64,000 bases of DNA from Atopobiaceae bacterium (GTDB lineage Bacteria > Actinomycetota > Coriobacteriia > Coriobacteriales > Atopobiaceae): NCBI GenBank assembly GCA_017545665.1, contig JAFWKQ010000062.1:1-64000 (forward strand), read 5' to 3'. Below are positions 39,179 to 47,082 of this stretch, piece after piece. Numbering within the stretch: the first letter of the stretch is position 1; every line of letters begins with the position of its first letter. The notes under the pieces were generated by a model. The model worked only from the letters and a program-made list of their open reading frames with translations. It was not told the DNA's origin and did no database searches. Both the position numbers and the translations under genes were made by a program.

Positions 39179-39664
39179 TTACGCCTTTGTGATTTCGTTC
39201 GCATGCACGTCGTCGTGGATTGCCCTTAGCGTGTCGTTTTGTGCGAATCCGTAGGTCGTGGACGCGTCCATCCCGTCCACCTGTGCGTCCACAGAATCGT
39301 TTACCGCTTTGCAAATCTCAAGGTAGCTCCTGTCGGCGGCCCGCAGCTTGTGACAGAGGCCTCGGAAAATGTCCATGACCCGCGCAGGCTTCTCGCGCAG
39401 GAACTCGTTGAACTCATTCTCGGTTATGCGGTTGAGGATGGTTCCGTGCTCAAGGCTCACGACGGTCGCCGACCGGCTCGAGCGATTGAGGAGGGCCATC
39501 TCACCAAAGTAATCGTCTGCCCTCAGCTCTGCGAGCTTCTCCTCGTTCTTCTTCCCGTAATTAACAAAGACACCAACACTGCCCCAGCGAATGTAGTAGA
39601 GGCAGTCGTCATACTGGCCTTCCAGCACTACGATTTGTCCCTTGCGGAACTTCTCCTCTTTCAC
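39179..39664 (-). CDS. Stand-alone cyclic-nucleotide-binding protein 1
   Basis: A 161-residue CNB protein, first gene of the operon. KFRKGQIVVLEGQYDDCLYYIRWGSVGVFVNYG (about 5-37) starts the beta-roll; the cassette is YFGEMALLNRSSRSATVVSLEHGT. The C-terminal third is helical (CHKLRAADRSYLEICKAVNDSVDAQ). No output domain. It parallels the next gene but is clearly diverged, so the pair is an old duplication. It starts with GTG 39664 behind AAGGGGG. A terminator-like hairpin on the same strand at 39781-39811 lies upstream. Confidence 0.85.
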   Translation of the reverse strand: MKEEKFRKGQIVVLEGQYDDCLYYIRWGSVGVFVNYGKKNEEKLAELRADDYFGEMALLNRSSRSATVVSLEHGTILNRITENEFNEFLREKPARVMDIFRGLCHKLRAADRSYLEICKAVNDSVDAQVDGMDASTTYGFAQNDTLRAIHDDVHANEITKA

Positions 39665-39780
39665 CTGAACCCCCTTGCTGCGATACCGGATGAATCGAAT
39701 TCACTAACGGAGCAAGTATAGGTTATAGAGAGAGGCGGGAAGAATAGCGTTGCTCACAGTATGAAATAATGCCACACAAG

Positions 39781-39811
39781 AGAAAAGGCCAAGTGCAAAA
39801 ACGCTTGGCCT
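39781..39811 (-). terminator. Rho-independent terminator upstream of the cyclic-nucleotide operon
   Basis: On the minus strand AGGCCAAG-CGTTTTTGCA-CTTGGCCT is followed by TTTCTCTT. It lies 117 nt before the operon's first start codon and there is no gene on that strand to its right. It is therefore either a leader attenuator or the end of a small RNA. Confidence 0.65.
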
Positions 39812-40098
39812 CGTGAGTCGCAGAATGTACATTAGATCACGTCGTGCCTTTGGTCTAACAAACGTCGGCGAGCGGTAAGAATTGCGTCCCAAGCGCGGTT
39901 ACGAAACGCAAGATGAGAAAAAACCGCCCATTTTGGCAAATCCGTGCATAGGAAAAATGCCGCAAAGAGATTTACCTTGCATTATTACATCGCTCCACAG
40001 TGCTTCCATTGCGAAATCCGTCTTTTTGGAGGAATGGACGAAGGCCATACCTGCGAGTTTGTATGTTTTCGGGAAAAAACTGCGAAGTATGCGCGAAC

Positions 40099-40127
40099 TT
40101 GCCGAAACATAAAACTATGTATATAAA
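40099..40127 (+). promoter_or_regulatory. Promoter of comEA-comEC
   Basis: TTGCCG, 17-bp spacer, TATAAA; it would give a leader of roughly 45 nt before the ATG at 40182. Confidence 0.5.
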
Positions 40128-40181
40128 TCTCGAACGTCCCATCACCTTGCTGTGCAATGCTGAGTGCTGGGGGTGGGGCGT

Positions 40182-40931
40182 ATGGCGCAGAGATGTGATG
40201 GGCGCACAAGAAGGCTCAGGCTACTGGCACGAAGATACGGCGTTTCGGGCAAACGGGGGGCAGCGCTTGGATGCGTTGTGCTCGTGGCTTTGTTGGGGGC
40301 ATTTGGATTCCTTCGTCTGTCGCAATCGACGGGAACCGTGGTGGAGAGGTCACAAAACGACACGCCGTCAATAGAAGCCGGATCTGGCGGCGGGCGGAAA
40401 GACAAGTCCGAAGGGTTGGCCAAAGACTCGCAAGGGGATGGAAAACGGACTGATGCCGCAAGCTCCGAGGTATGGGTACACGTGGACGGCGCGGTAAACA
40501 AGCCGGGCGTGTACAAGATCCTTTCGTCTTCGCCTCGCGTAAACGATGCCATAGATCTTGCTGGCGGCCTTTCGCAAGACGCGAACACGGCAAACGTCAA
40601 CCTTGCGGCGCCGCTCTCGGACGGGCAGAAGGTGTATGTGCCGCACGAGGGGGAGGCGGAGCCTCAGAGCGGCCAGGCAACGGTTCCGGAGAGTGCTTCG
40701 TCGGATGCGACAACCTTGGGCAATGGGAGTTCCGCCGATGGGCGAGTAAACATAAACACCGCAACGGAAACGGAACTGCAGACTCTGCCTGGCGTAGGCG
40801 AGGCCACGGCAGCTGCCATCATGGAGGAACGTCAGAGCGGCGGGCCCTTTTCGTCTGTGGAGGACCTCATGCGCGTCTCGGGCATTGGCGAGAAGAAGTT
40901 CGCAAAGGTTAAGGACAAGATCTGTGTATGA
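40182..40931 (+). CDS. comEA: ComEA-like DNA receptor
   Basis: A 249-residue competence protein that binds DNA outside the membrane and hands it to ComEC. An N-terminal TM (about 24-45), an extended Ser/Asp/Lys-rich linker, an SLBB domain (VWVHVDGAVNKPGVYKI...VNDAIDLAGGLSQDANTANVNLAAPLSDGQKVYVP), a second linker and the C-terminal helix-hairpin-helix pair (VNINTATETELQTLPGVGEATAAAIMEER...SVEDLMRVSGIGEKKFAKVK) follow in order. The ATG at 40182 sits 2 nt after GGGGTGGGG; a GTG six codons upstream is an alternative. Its stop overlaps the probable comEC start by 8 nt. Confidence 0.9.
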   Translation: MAQRCDGRTRRLRLLARRYGVSGKRGAALGCVVLVALLGAFGFLRLSQSTGTVVERSQNDTPSIEAGSGGGRKDKSEGLAKDSQGDGKRTDAASSEVWVHVDGAVNKPGVYKILSSSPRVNDAIDLAGGLSQDANTANVNLAAPLSDGQKVYVPHEGEAEPQSGQATVPESASSDATTLGNGSSADGRVNINTATETELQTLPGVGEATAAAIMEERQSGGPFSSVEDLMRVSGIGEKKFAKVKDKICV

Positions 40932-43290
40932 CGACCGAGACATGCCGCGTCGCCCTGCCATTCCTAGGACGCTTTATGCGTTCGTCTCGGTCCTGCTTGC
41001 CGAACGCATGGTGCTTGAGCGGCCGAACGGATGGTTTTGGGGTTTTCGCGGTGTGGTGGCCCTGGCTTTGTGCGCCGTGGTCGTTGCAATGGGCATAGTG
41101 GCTCTTGCGCGAAGGTGGGCGTTGACGGGCACGCTTTGGGTAGTCCTTGCGAGTGCTGCGGTTGGTGTCTTGCTCTCGTCGCTGGTAGCCTATGGTGGAG
41201 AGCGCTTCACGCGTGAGCTTGCGTCCAGTTCGGTGAGCGACTGGGAGTTCAGGATATGTAGCGATGCCACAAAGAAGGATGACGCCTATCGATGTAGAGC
41301 TACCATGTGGCGCGAAGGGTCTGCGCGTGGTGACGTTTGGCTCACCCTTCCCCAAAGATGCTCCGTCGGTGCTACCGTGCGCTGCATTGGGCGTTTTGTG
41401 GCAAACGGTGATGACGAATGGGGAATCTCCTCGCGCTTGCAAGGTGTGTGGGGGTCCGTACGTGCCGTGCGAATGCTGCATTCGAGTCCCCCAGAAGGCT
41501 TGTTGGCATTCGTGCTCGGCATTCGCTCCGCGGCTCTTGATTCAATCGAGCCAAGCGCGTCACCCGAACGCGCGCTGCTCGCGGGTTGCGTATGCGGATG
41601 GAGACAAGACCTCAAGGAACGTGGCCTGGACAAGTCCTTTTCACGATGCGGGCTGTCGCACCTCATCGCCGTCTCGGGCAGCCACCTTGCCATATTCACC
41701 GCGCTTCTGGGGGGTTTGCTCGACCGACTGCAGATTCGTCGCGGCTTAAGGGCCGTGGCCCTCATGGGCTCCTGCGGCCTATTCGTATTGTTTTGTGGCT
41801 TGCCGATATCGGCCATAAGGGCATGGATCATGGCGAGCCTGGCCATGGCGTCTCCCTTTGCGGGAAGGAGGTCGCACGGACTTTCCGGCGTCTCGGTTGC
41901 CGGCCTTGCGATGGCCATAGCGGACCCAAGCGTATGTGGCCAAATAGGGTTCTTGCTATCGGTCTCTTCGGTGTGTGGACTATGCCTCTTTTCTGCATAT
42001 GCATCCTATGCGATCGAATCTCTGTTTGGTGCCGAGGCCATTTTGGCTCATGCGCCAAAGCCGATTGCGCGAGCTCTAAGGCGTGCGTGCATGACGCTGC
42101 GCGATACCCTTGCGGCGACTTTCGTTGCGCAGGCGTCAACCATGGGCATCACTGCGCAGTCGTTTGGAGAGCTTTCCCTTGTGGGGCCCTTTGCCAATAC
42201 CTTTGTGGCCGTTCCCTTTACGCTTTTGGTGGGAGTGGGTTTGGTTGGGGTGGCATGTGCATCCATTCCCCTTTTGAGTGGCGGGGCGCTCTGCATATGC
42301 GATATGCTCGCGCACGCGGTAATCGAAATGGTGGGTATTGTAGAAAAGATACCCTATCACTGTGTGCGGGTTGCAGACGGAGGCCATGCGATTGCTGTCA
42401 GCATGGGATTGCTCGCACTCGTTGTCCTACTGCTCTGGCCACGCGTATCGCGATCGAAGGTGCTGCCCGCAACCTGTGCGTTGGCGGTCATTGTGCTTGG
42501 GTACCACGTGTGGTGGCGCTATTTTGCCCCCGCACGCGTGTGCGTGCTTGATGTGGGACAAGGTGATGCCATATTGGTGCAGGAGGGGTCGGCGACGCTG
42601 CTCGTGGATACCGGGCCAGACGACGCCATCGTTGAGGCGCTGCAGCGAAATCACGTCACGCACTTAGATGCCGTTTTGATTACGCATCTGCATGATGACC
42701 ACTATGCGGGGCTATCGGAACTTGTGGGCAATGTGGCTTGCGAGCACATATACGTTGCGGAGGGGGTTGCGAAGGGCATGCCCGAAAAGATGCTCCGCGC
42801 TTGCGATGAGCTCGTACAGGGTAAGGTAGAGGAACTCTCGTATAACGACATCCTCCGCGTGCGGGGATTCGAATTGCGCATGGTTTGGCCCCGATCAAGC
42901 GTCGATGGGATGAGCAACTCTGATTCGATGGAGCTTATGCTGCGCTATGAGGACGGTGACGCCTCGCTTACGGGATTGCTTACGGGAGATGCCGAAAAGG
43001 AGGAGACCGGATCGGTAATCTCGTTGGGTGATGCCTCGGACCTCGATTTCCTCAAAGTGGGCCACCATGGGTCGTCCGTATCCATAACGAGCGAGCAGGC
43101 GCAGTACCTCGATCCAGAGGTGTCTGTGGCGAGCGCGGGTGAGGGCAACACTTATGGCCATCCTACGCCGGAATGCGTGGAGGCATTGGAAAGTGCGGGG
43201 TCGTTGTTCCTTTGCACCAAAGATGTCGGCGACGTGGAAGTAAGGCCTGCGGAAGGAGGACCAAGGGTTATGCAAAACACGAAGCCTTAA
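40924..43290 (+). CDS. comEC: ComEC/Rec2 DNA-uptake channel
   Basis: A 788-residue membrane channel for single-stranded DNA. Several N-terminal TM helices, a DUF4131-like loop (about 60-200), the competence domain (SHLIAVSGSHLAIFTALLGGLLDRL..., about 225-480) and a C-terminal MBL-fold domain (VCVLDVGQGDAILVQ...LITHLHDDHYAGLSEL, later LKVGHHGSSVS) are all present, so a full-length ComEC. Start: GTG 40924 with AAGGAC 8 nt upstream, overlapping comEA; an ATG at 40942 is the alternative. With comEA it shows that DNA uptake is encoded. ComFA/ComFC are not in the window. Confidence 0.88.
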   Translation: MYDDRDMPRRPAIPRTLYAFVSVLLAERMVLERPNGWFWGFRGVVALALCAVVVAMGIVALARRWALTGTLWVVLASAAVGVLLSSLVAYGGERFTRELASSSVSDWEFRICSDATKKDDAYRCRATMWREGSARGDVWLTLPQRCSVGATVRCIGRFVANGDDEWGISSRLQGVWGSVRAVRMLHSSPPEGLLAFVLGIRSAALDSIEPSASPERALLAGCVCGWRQDLKERGLDKSFSRCGLSHLIAVSGSHLAIFTALLGGLLDRLQIRRGLRAVALMGSCGLFVLFCGLPISAIRAWIMASLAMASPFAGRRSHGLSGVSVAGLAMAIADPSVCGQIGFLLSVSSVCGLCLFSAYASYAIESLFGAEAILAHAPKPIARALRRACMTLRDTLAATFVAQASTMGITAQSFGELSLVGPFANTFVAVPFTLLVGVGLVGVACASIPLLSGGALCICDMLAHAVIEMVGIVEKIPYHCVRVADGGHAIAVSMGLLALVVLLLWPRVSRSKVLPATCALAVIVLGYHVWWRYFAPARVCVLDVGQGDAILVQEGSATLLVDTGPDDAIVEALQRNHVTHLDAVLITHLHDDHYAGLSELVGNVACEHIYVAEGVAKGMPEKMLRACDELVQGKVEELSYNDILRVRGFELRMVWPRSSVDGMSNSDSMELMLRYEDGDASLTGLLTGDAEKEETGSVISLGDASDLDFLKVGHHGSSVSITSEQAQYLDPEVSVASAGEGNTYGHPTPECVEALESAGSLFLCTKDVGDVEVRPAEGGPRVMQNTKP

Positions 43291-43448
43291 CTTGTTCATA
43301 CATACCGCCGAGCTTACGCTGGCCTGCGCGTGGCGGCTCACGAAGCGTGCATGCGAGGCGAGCGTGGAGCCGTGTGCTGACCCGCGCAGACGCTGTGGTG
43401 CGAACAGGTTTGAACTTATACAAAAATGGCGCAGTTGCCGTCTTATTG

Positions 43449-43476
43449 TTGTGAAAACGACTTTCTATGAGATAAT
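43449..43476 (+). promoter_or_regulatory. Promoter of the DUF4012 gene
   Basis: TTGTGA, 16-bp spacer, GATAAT, about 60 nt before the GTG start. The rest of 43291-43448 shows no gene, only a GGCGGCTCACGAAGCGTGC stretch that weakly recalls the repeats at 51101-51249. Confidence 0.45.
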
Positions 43477-43539
43477 TGTTCGGCTTATATACATTTAGTG
43501 GCCGTTGCCTGGCTAACCACATATACGAAGGGGATGCTC

Positions 43540-45417
43540 GTGAGTTCATTCGATGCAAAGCGTTCCAATGCGCAAAGCACCTATGATGGGGCAGAGCCGT
43601 GTAAGGTGCATAGGAGCATTTTCCCTCGGGGGAGCATATGGACGTGGCTCTTTACGATTTCGCTGCTGTGCGTGCTGTTCGTTGTGGGCTCGTTGTCAAT
43701 ATCTCTCATGCGATCTGTCAGCGTAGTCCGCGATGAGGCTTCGAACGTAAAGACCCAAGCCGGTGAGTTTCTTGCAGCCGCAAAAGAGGGGAACAAGAGC
43801 AAGCTCGAGGCTTCTGCGCAAAAGGTCAGCAATGCAGCGCACAACATCCAAACTGAGATGAACACCTCGCTTTGGGAGTTCGCCTCGCGAATACCTATAG
43901 TAGGTACCGATATTGACGACGTGCGCATTCTGTCGGAGGTGCTCACGGACTTCTCCGATAACGCGATGATTCCCATGGCCAAAAGTGGGAAGATTCTGGC
44001 CCTATCGGAGTTCGTAAAGGACTCGTCCATTAACGCTTCTGTGTTGCCGAGCCTGTTGTATGCCGTCGAGGAGGCGAGTCCGTCGCTCGAGCGAAGCGCG
44101 GCGGCGTTTGAGAGCATGCCACCTGCGCACATTGGTCCCATAAAGTCCATTATCGATGGCGCAAAAGACGCCCTCGTAAGCGCAAACACCTCCATAAAGC
44201 GTATGCGTCCAATTTTTCCTTACCTACCGGGCTTGCTTGGTGCGGACGGTCAAACTAAGCGCTATCTAATACTTGCCGAAAACACGGCAGAGATTCATGC
44301 GAGCGGCGGGTTCGTCGGGTCGTTTGCCATCATGACCATTACGAATGGCAACATAGAAATCGGCAAGTTCAGCAATCTGGCGGAGGTGCTGTCGTTTAAT
44401 GACAACCCCGCCGGTGCCACCAAAGAGGAAATAGATACGTTTAGCATAGCCTGCGACGTGAGTCATGGCGACCACAACCTCATTCCTGACTTCACGCGTG
44501 TGGGGCAGCTCTATCGCAACATCTGGAGCTTCTATCAGGACTTGGAAGTGGACGGGGTCTTTGGTTTGGATCCCGTGTTCATACAGTACCTGCTTGGCGC
44601 CGTTGGCGAAGTGAAGACGAGCTCTGGAGTGACGGTTGACGGTACCAATGCCGCCGCGGTTCTGCTCAACCAGTCGCTGTTCTGGTGGGATCCGGGAAAG
44701 TGCGATGAGTTCTATCGTGAGGTGGCCGACAAGACGCTCGGCAGGATCTTCGGAGATTTGGACGGCCTTGACGTAACCGCATTTCTTACGGCCGTCTCCA
44801 AGGCTGCAGACGAGGGACGCTGTCTCGTATGGGTAAAGGACCCGATTATCGAGGAGTCGCTCAAGGAGGCTGGGTTCGCAGGGAACCTGCTGCATGATCC
44901 CACAAGTCCGCAATTGGGCGTATATATAAGTGACCGGAGTGCCTCTAAGGAATCATTCTATCTGAGCTTGGATGTTGACGCGGCCAATCCCTCCAAAAAC
45001 GAGGATGGCTCGAACAGCTACAAGGTGAGTGTGACGATAAAGAACAACTTCGATCCGAAGGTATATGAGTCCATACCAAACTATATAGAGGTCATGTCTA
45101 AGGGCAGGGACAAGTTCGACCTTACCGAGCAGTTCCATCTCGTTGCGCCCGAAGGCGGCAGAATTGAGAATGTGGATTTGCAGCGTGTGAACACCCAAGG
45201 CTCGCCACCAGCTGACGGCGAGTGGAAGCAGACGCTCTATCAGGGTCTAGACGTGCATACCATAATACTCAGGATGGAGCCGCAGGAAAGCGCGGTGGTA
45301 TCGTTTACCGTCGTTACGTCACCTGAGGTGGTAAATCCCCTTACCGTTCGCAGGACGCCGCTCATGCCACCTGAATATGCGTATTGGAACACGAAGATGG
45401 AGAAACCCGCCAAATAG
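43540..45417 (+). CDS. DUF4012 membrane-anchored protein
   Basis: A 625-residue protein with one TM (about 33-55) and a large extracellular part. A coiled-coil-rich region (about 60-225) precedes the DUF4012 core, which has the marks RYLILAENTAEIHASGGFVGSFAIMTI...IGKFSN, GLDPVFIQYLLGAVGEV and LLNQSLFWWD. The family is common in Actinobacteria near polysaccharide genes; its biochemical role is not established. The GTG at 43540 follows AAGGGG by 6 nt and is preferred to an in-frame GTG at 43498. holA follows after 20 nt. Confidence 0.82.
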   Translation: MSSFDAKRSNAQSTYDGAEPCKVHRSIFPRGSIWTWLFTISLLCVLFVVGSLSISLMRSVSVVRDEASNVKTQAGEFLAAAKEGNKSKLEASAQKVSNAAHNIQTEMNTSLWEFASRIPIVGTDIDDVRILSEVLTDFSDNAMIPMAKSGKILALSEFVKDSSINASVLPSLLYAVEEASPSLERSAAAFESMPPAHIGPIKSIIDGAKDALVSANTSIKRMRPIFPYLPGLLGADGQTKRYLILAENTAEIHASGGFVGSFAIMTITNGNIEIGKFSNLAEVLSFNDNPAGATKEEIDTFSIACDVSHGDHNLIPDFTRVGQLYRNIWSFYQDLEVDGVFGLDPVFIQYLLGAVGEVKTSSGVTVDGTNAAAVLLNQSLFWWDPGKCDEFYREVADKTLGRIFGDLDGLDVTAFLTAVSKAADEGRCLVWVKDPIIEESLKEAGFAGNLLHDPTSPQLGVYISDRSASKESFYLSLDVDAANPSKNEDGSNSYKVSVTIKNNFDPKVYESIPNYIEVMSKGRDKFDLTEQFHLVAPEGGRIENVDLQRVNTQGSPPADGEWKQTLYQGLDVHTIILRMEPQESAVVSFTVVTSPEVVNPLTVRRTPLMPPEYAYWNTKMEKPAK

Positions 45418-45437
45418 GATGATGGGGAGGGATCTTA

Positions 45438-46394
45438 GTGGCGTCTGGACTTCTTGCCGCCTATTTGGTGGTAGGGGAGAACCAACTCAAGCGCGAGACT
45501 GCCATCAAGCGTTTGCGTGCGCGGCTTGAGGGAGGTCTTGAGGCCTTTAATCTCGACGAGATGAGTGCCTCTGCCAACCTGGAGCCAGCTGACGTTGCCA
45601 TATCGCTCAATACGCTGCCAGTGGGCACTGGCATTAGGCTGGTGCTCATCCATGATGCCAACCGCATTGCAAAGGCGGTGTCGGAAACCATCATCGCCTA
45701 TCTTGAGAACCCCAATCCGGATTGTGTCCTGTGCCTGGACGCTCAAAAGCTTGCAAAGAACACACGGCTGTACAAGGCAGTCGCTAAGGTGGGCAGGCAA
45801 TCGGTGATTGACTGTACGCCAGTTAAGTCATACAAGCTGCCTGAGCATGTGGCAAAGCATGCGCGTGCGCTGGGCATGCAACTTGACATCGTCGCCGCCA
45901 AGGAGCTGATCAGCAGGGTTGGCGAGGATATGGTATTGCTCGATCGCCAGTTGCGCACGCTCAAGGAGCTCTGTGAATCTCCACACGTAACGCAGGCCGA
46001 TGTGGAGCGCTACATTGCACGGACGGCAGAGGTAAAGCCCTGGGAGTTCCTCGACACGCTAGCCGCAGGCGACATCCAAAGATCTTTGGAACTATATCGG
46101 CACATGACTAACGCTTCTCATCATGCGCTGGTTGCGCTCATAGAGAGGCGCGTACGTGAGCTCATCTGCGCTCGCTCGCTTATGGATCGCGGACAAAGCG
46201 CGCGCATTGCCTCCGAGCTCAAGCGGCAGGAATGGCAGGTGCGAAGCGTGGTGAGCGCCGCGCGCCACCATACGCAAGAGAGTCTTATACGGTGCCTTTC
46301 GGCCTGCGAGACGTGCGAGCGTGAGCTTAAGTCTGGCTCTGACGAGGAAACATCGTTCCTGACTCTGCTCTTCGTGTTTTGCGATCCGGCGTAG
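45438..46394 (+). CDS. holA: DNA polymerase III delta subunit
   Basis: A 318-residue HolA protein, the clamp-loader subunit that opens the sliding clamp. The order matches the family: AAYLVVGENQLKRETAIKRLRARL (N-terminal ATPase-like domain lacking a Walker A), LVLIHDANRI, LVNP-like helical middle and the C-terminal collar domain (KPWEFLDTLAAGDIQRSLELYRHM...LIERRVRELICARSL). The GTG at 45438 has GGGGAGGG 6 nt upstream. It is followed by a large palindrome and convergent rpsT, the common holA-rpsT arrangement. Confidence 0.9.
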   Translation: MASGLLAAYLVVGENQLKRETAIKRLRARLEGGLEAFNLDEMSASANLEPADVAISLNTLPVGTGIRLVLIHDANRIAKAVSETIIAYLENPNPDCVLCLDAQKLAKNTRLYKAVAKVGRQSVIDCTPVKSYKLPEHVAKHARALGMQLDIVAAKELISRVGEDMVLLDRQLRTLKELCESPHVTQADVERYIARTAEVKPWEFLDTLAAGDIQRSLELYRHMTNASHHALVALIERRVRELICARSLMDRGQSARIASELKRQEWQVRSVVSAARHHTQESLIRCLSACETCERELKSGSDEETSFLTLLFVFCDPA

Positions 46395-46431
46395 TGGTGC
46401 CTTCGGGAACAATCGCACTGATGGCCCGCCC

Positions 46432-46556
46432 CCAAAAGAATCGTCAGATTCTTTCGGGGATGTGGAAAGCGCCATGCTCGAACAGTCCGCGCTTCGCGCG
46501 GAAACTCGCATGGCTTGCTTTCCAGCATCCCCTCGCGGATCTGACGATTCTTTTGG
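46432..46556. repeat. 125-bp interrupted palindrome between holA and rpsT
   Basis: Centred exactly on 46494. Outer arms of 18 bp (46432-46449 and 46539-46556, CCAAAAGAATCGTCAGAT) are perfect; then GGGGATG/CATCCCC, GGAAAGC/GCTTTCC, GCCATGC/GCATGGC and the tip TCCGCGC-TTC-GCGCGGA pair in register, with only short bulges. No T tract. It could form a cruciform or a very long RNA hairpin from either strand. Confidence 0.85.
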
Positions 46557-46579
46557 CGGCGGGCTTTAGTAAGTAATCA

Positions 46580-46610
46580 GAAAGGGGCCCGAACAGCACT
46601 TTCGGACCCC
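46580..46610 (-). terminator. rpsT terminator
   Basis: On the minus strand GGGGTCCGAA-AGTGCTG-TTCGGGCCCC is followed by TTTCTGATT; 10-bp stem with one mismatch, 42 nt after the rpsT stop. Confidence 0.7.
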
Positions 46611-46651
46611 TCGTTCTGTGAATGCATGGAACAAGTCGGCGTGCGACTGCC

Positions 46652-46915
46652 TTACTCCATGCCATTTACGAGCATCTGTACGCCGCTCTTACGCTTTGCG
46701 GCTTGGTTCTTGTGTATGATGCCCTTGGATGCGGCCTTGTCGAGCTTGCGGCAAGCTTCGTTTGCTGCTGCCTGGGCAGCTACCTTGTCGCCCTCATCAA
46801 CGGCCACATGGACCTTCTTAACGTAAGTCTTGAGTTCGGAGCGAACCGCACGATTGCGGACACGAGCCTTTTCGGCGGTACGGATACGCTTCTTCTGAGA
46901 TTTGATGTTTGCCAC
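46652..46915 (-). CDS. rpsT: 30S ribosomal protein bS20
   Basis: An 87-residue basic ribosomal protein that binds 16S rRNA early in 30S assembly. [33 protein letters not shown] and [28 protein letters not shown] are typical. Starts at GTG 46915 (AAAGGG 7 nt upstream), which gives the usual N-terminus (M)ANIKSQ; the frame is open further upstream but without support. Promoter at 46989-47017. Confidence 0.95.
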   Translation of the reverse strand: MANIKSQKKRIRTAEKARVRNRAVRSELKTYVKKVHVAVDEGDKVAAQAAANEACRKLDKAASKGIIHKNQAAKRKSGVQMLVNGME

Positions 46916-46988
46916 GTGCTTACCCTTTCGGTCATGTACATTGAGGCCTCTACGCTGAGACACGGTTGCAGTAAAGGTCAACTTCGGA

Positions 46989-47017
46989 AGTATAGCATGG
47001 TGTTCTGTTTTTCACAA
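46989..47017 (-). promoter_or_regulatory. rpsT promoter
   Basis: On the minus strand TTGTGA, exactly 17 bp, TATACT preceded by TGC. Strong match in both boxes, about 75 nt before the GTG. Confidence 0.65.
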
Positions 47018-47046
47018 AGAATACCTGAGTCCTATAAAATTTACCC

Positions 47047-47075
47047 TATTGAATGCGGACGGCATCGGGTATCAT
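47047..47075 (+). promoter_or_regulatory. lepA promoter, probably giving a leaderless mRNA
   Basis: TATTGA (or TTGAAT two bases on), 17- or 15-bp spacer, TATCAT at 47070-47075. The ATG of lepA begins 8 nt after the -10 box, at the expected transcription start, and no ribosome site precedes it. Confidence 0.45.
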
Positions 47076-47082
47076 CTTCAGC

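Larger units (their letters stand above)
39665..40181. other. Divergent intergenic region between signalling operon and comEA
   Basis: 517 bp without a supported gene. On the minus strand it contains a possible stem TTGCGT...ACGCAA (about 39885-39915) and then the terminator hairpin 39781-39811; on the plus strand, the comEA promoter 40099-40127. Confidence 0.4.

Noticed and set aside
39880..39930. c-di-GMP-I riboswitch suggested by GGGACGCAA on the minus strand
   Set aside because: The required upstream GCAAACC/GNRA-tetraloop part and P1 pairing are absent; only the short word matches.
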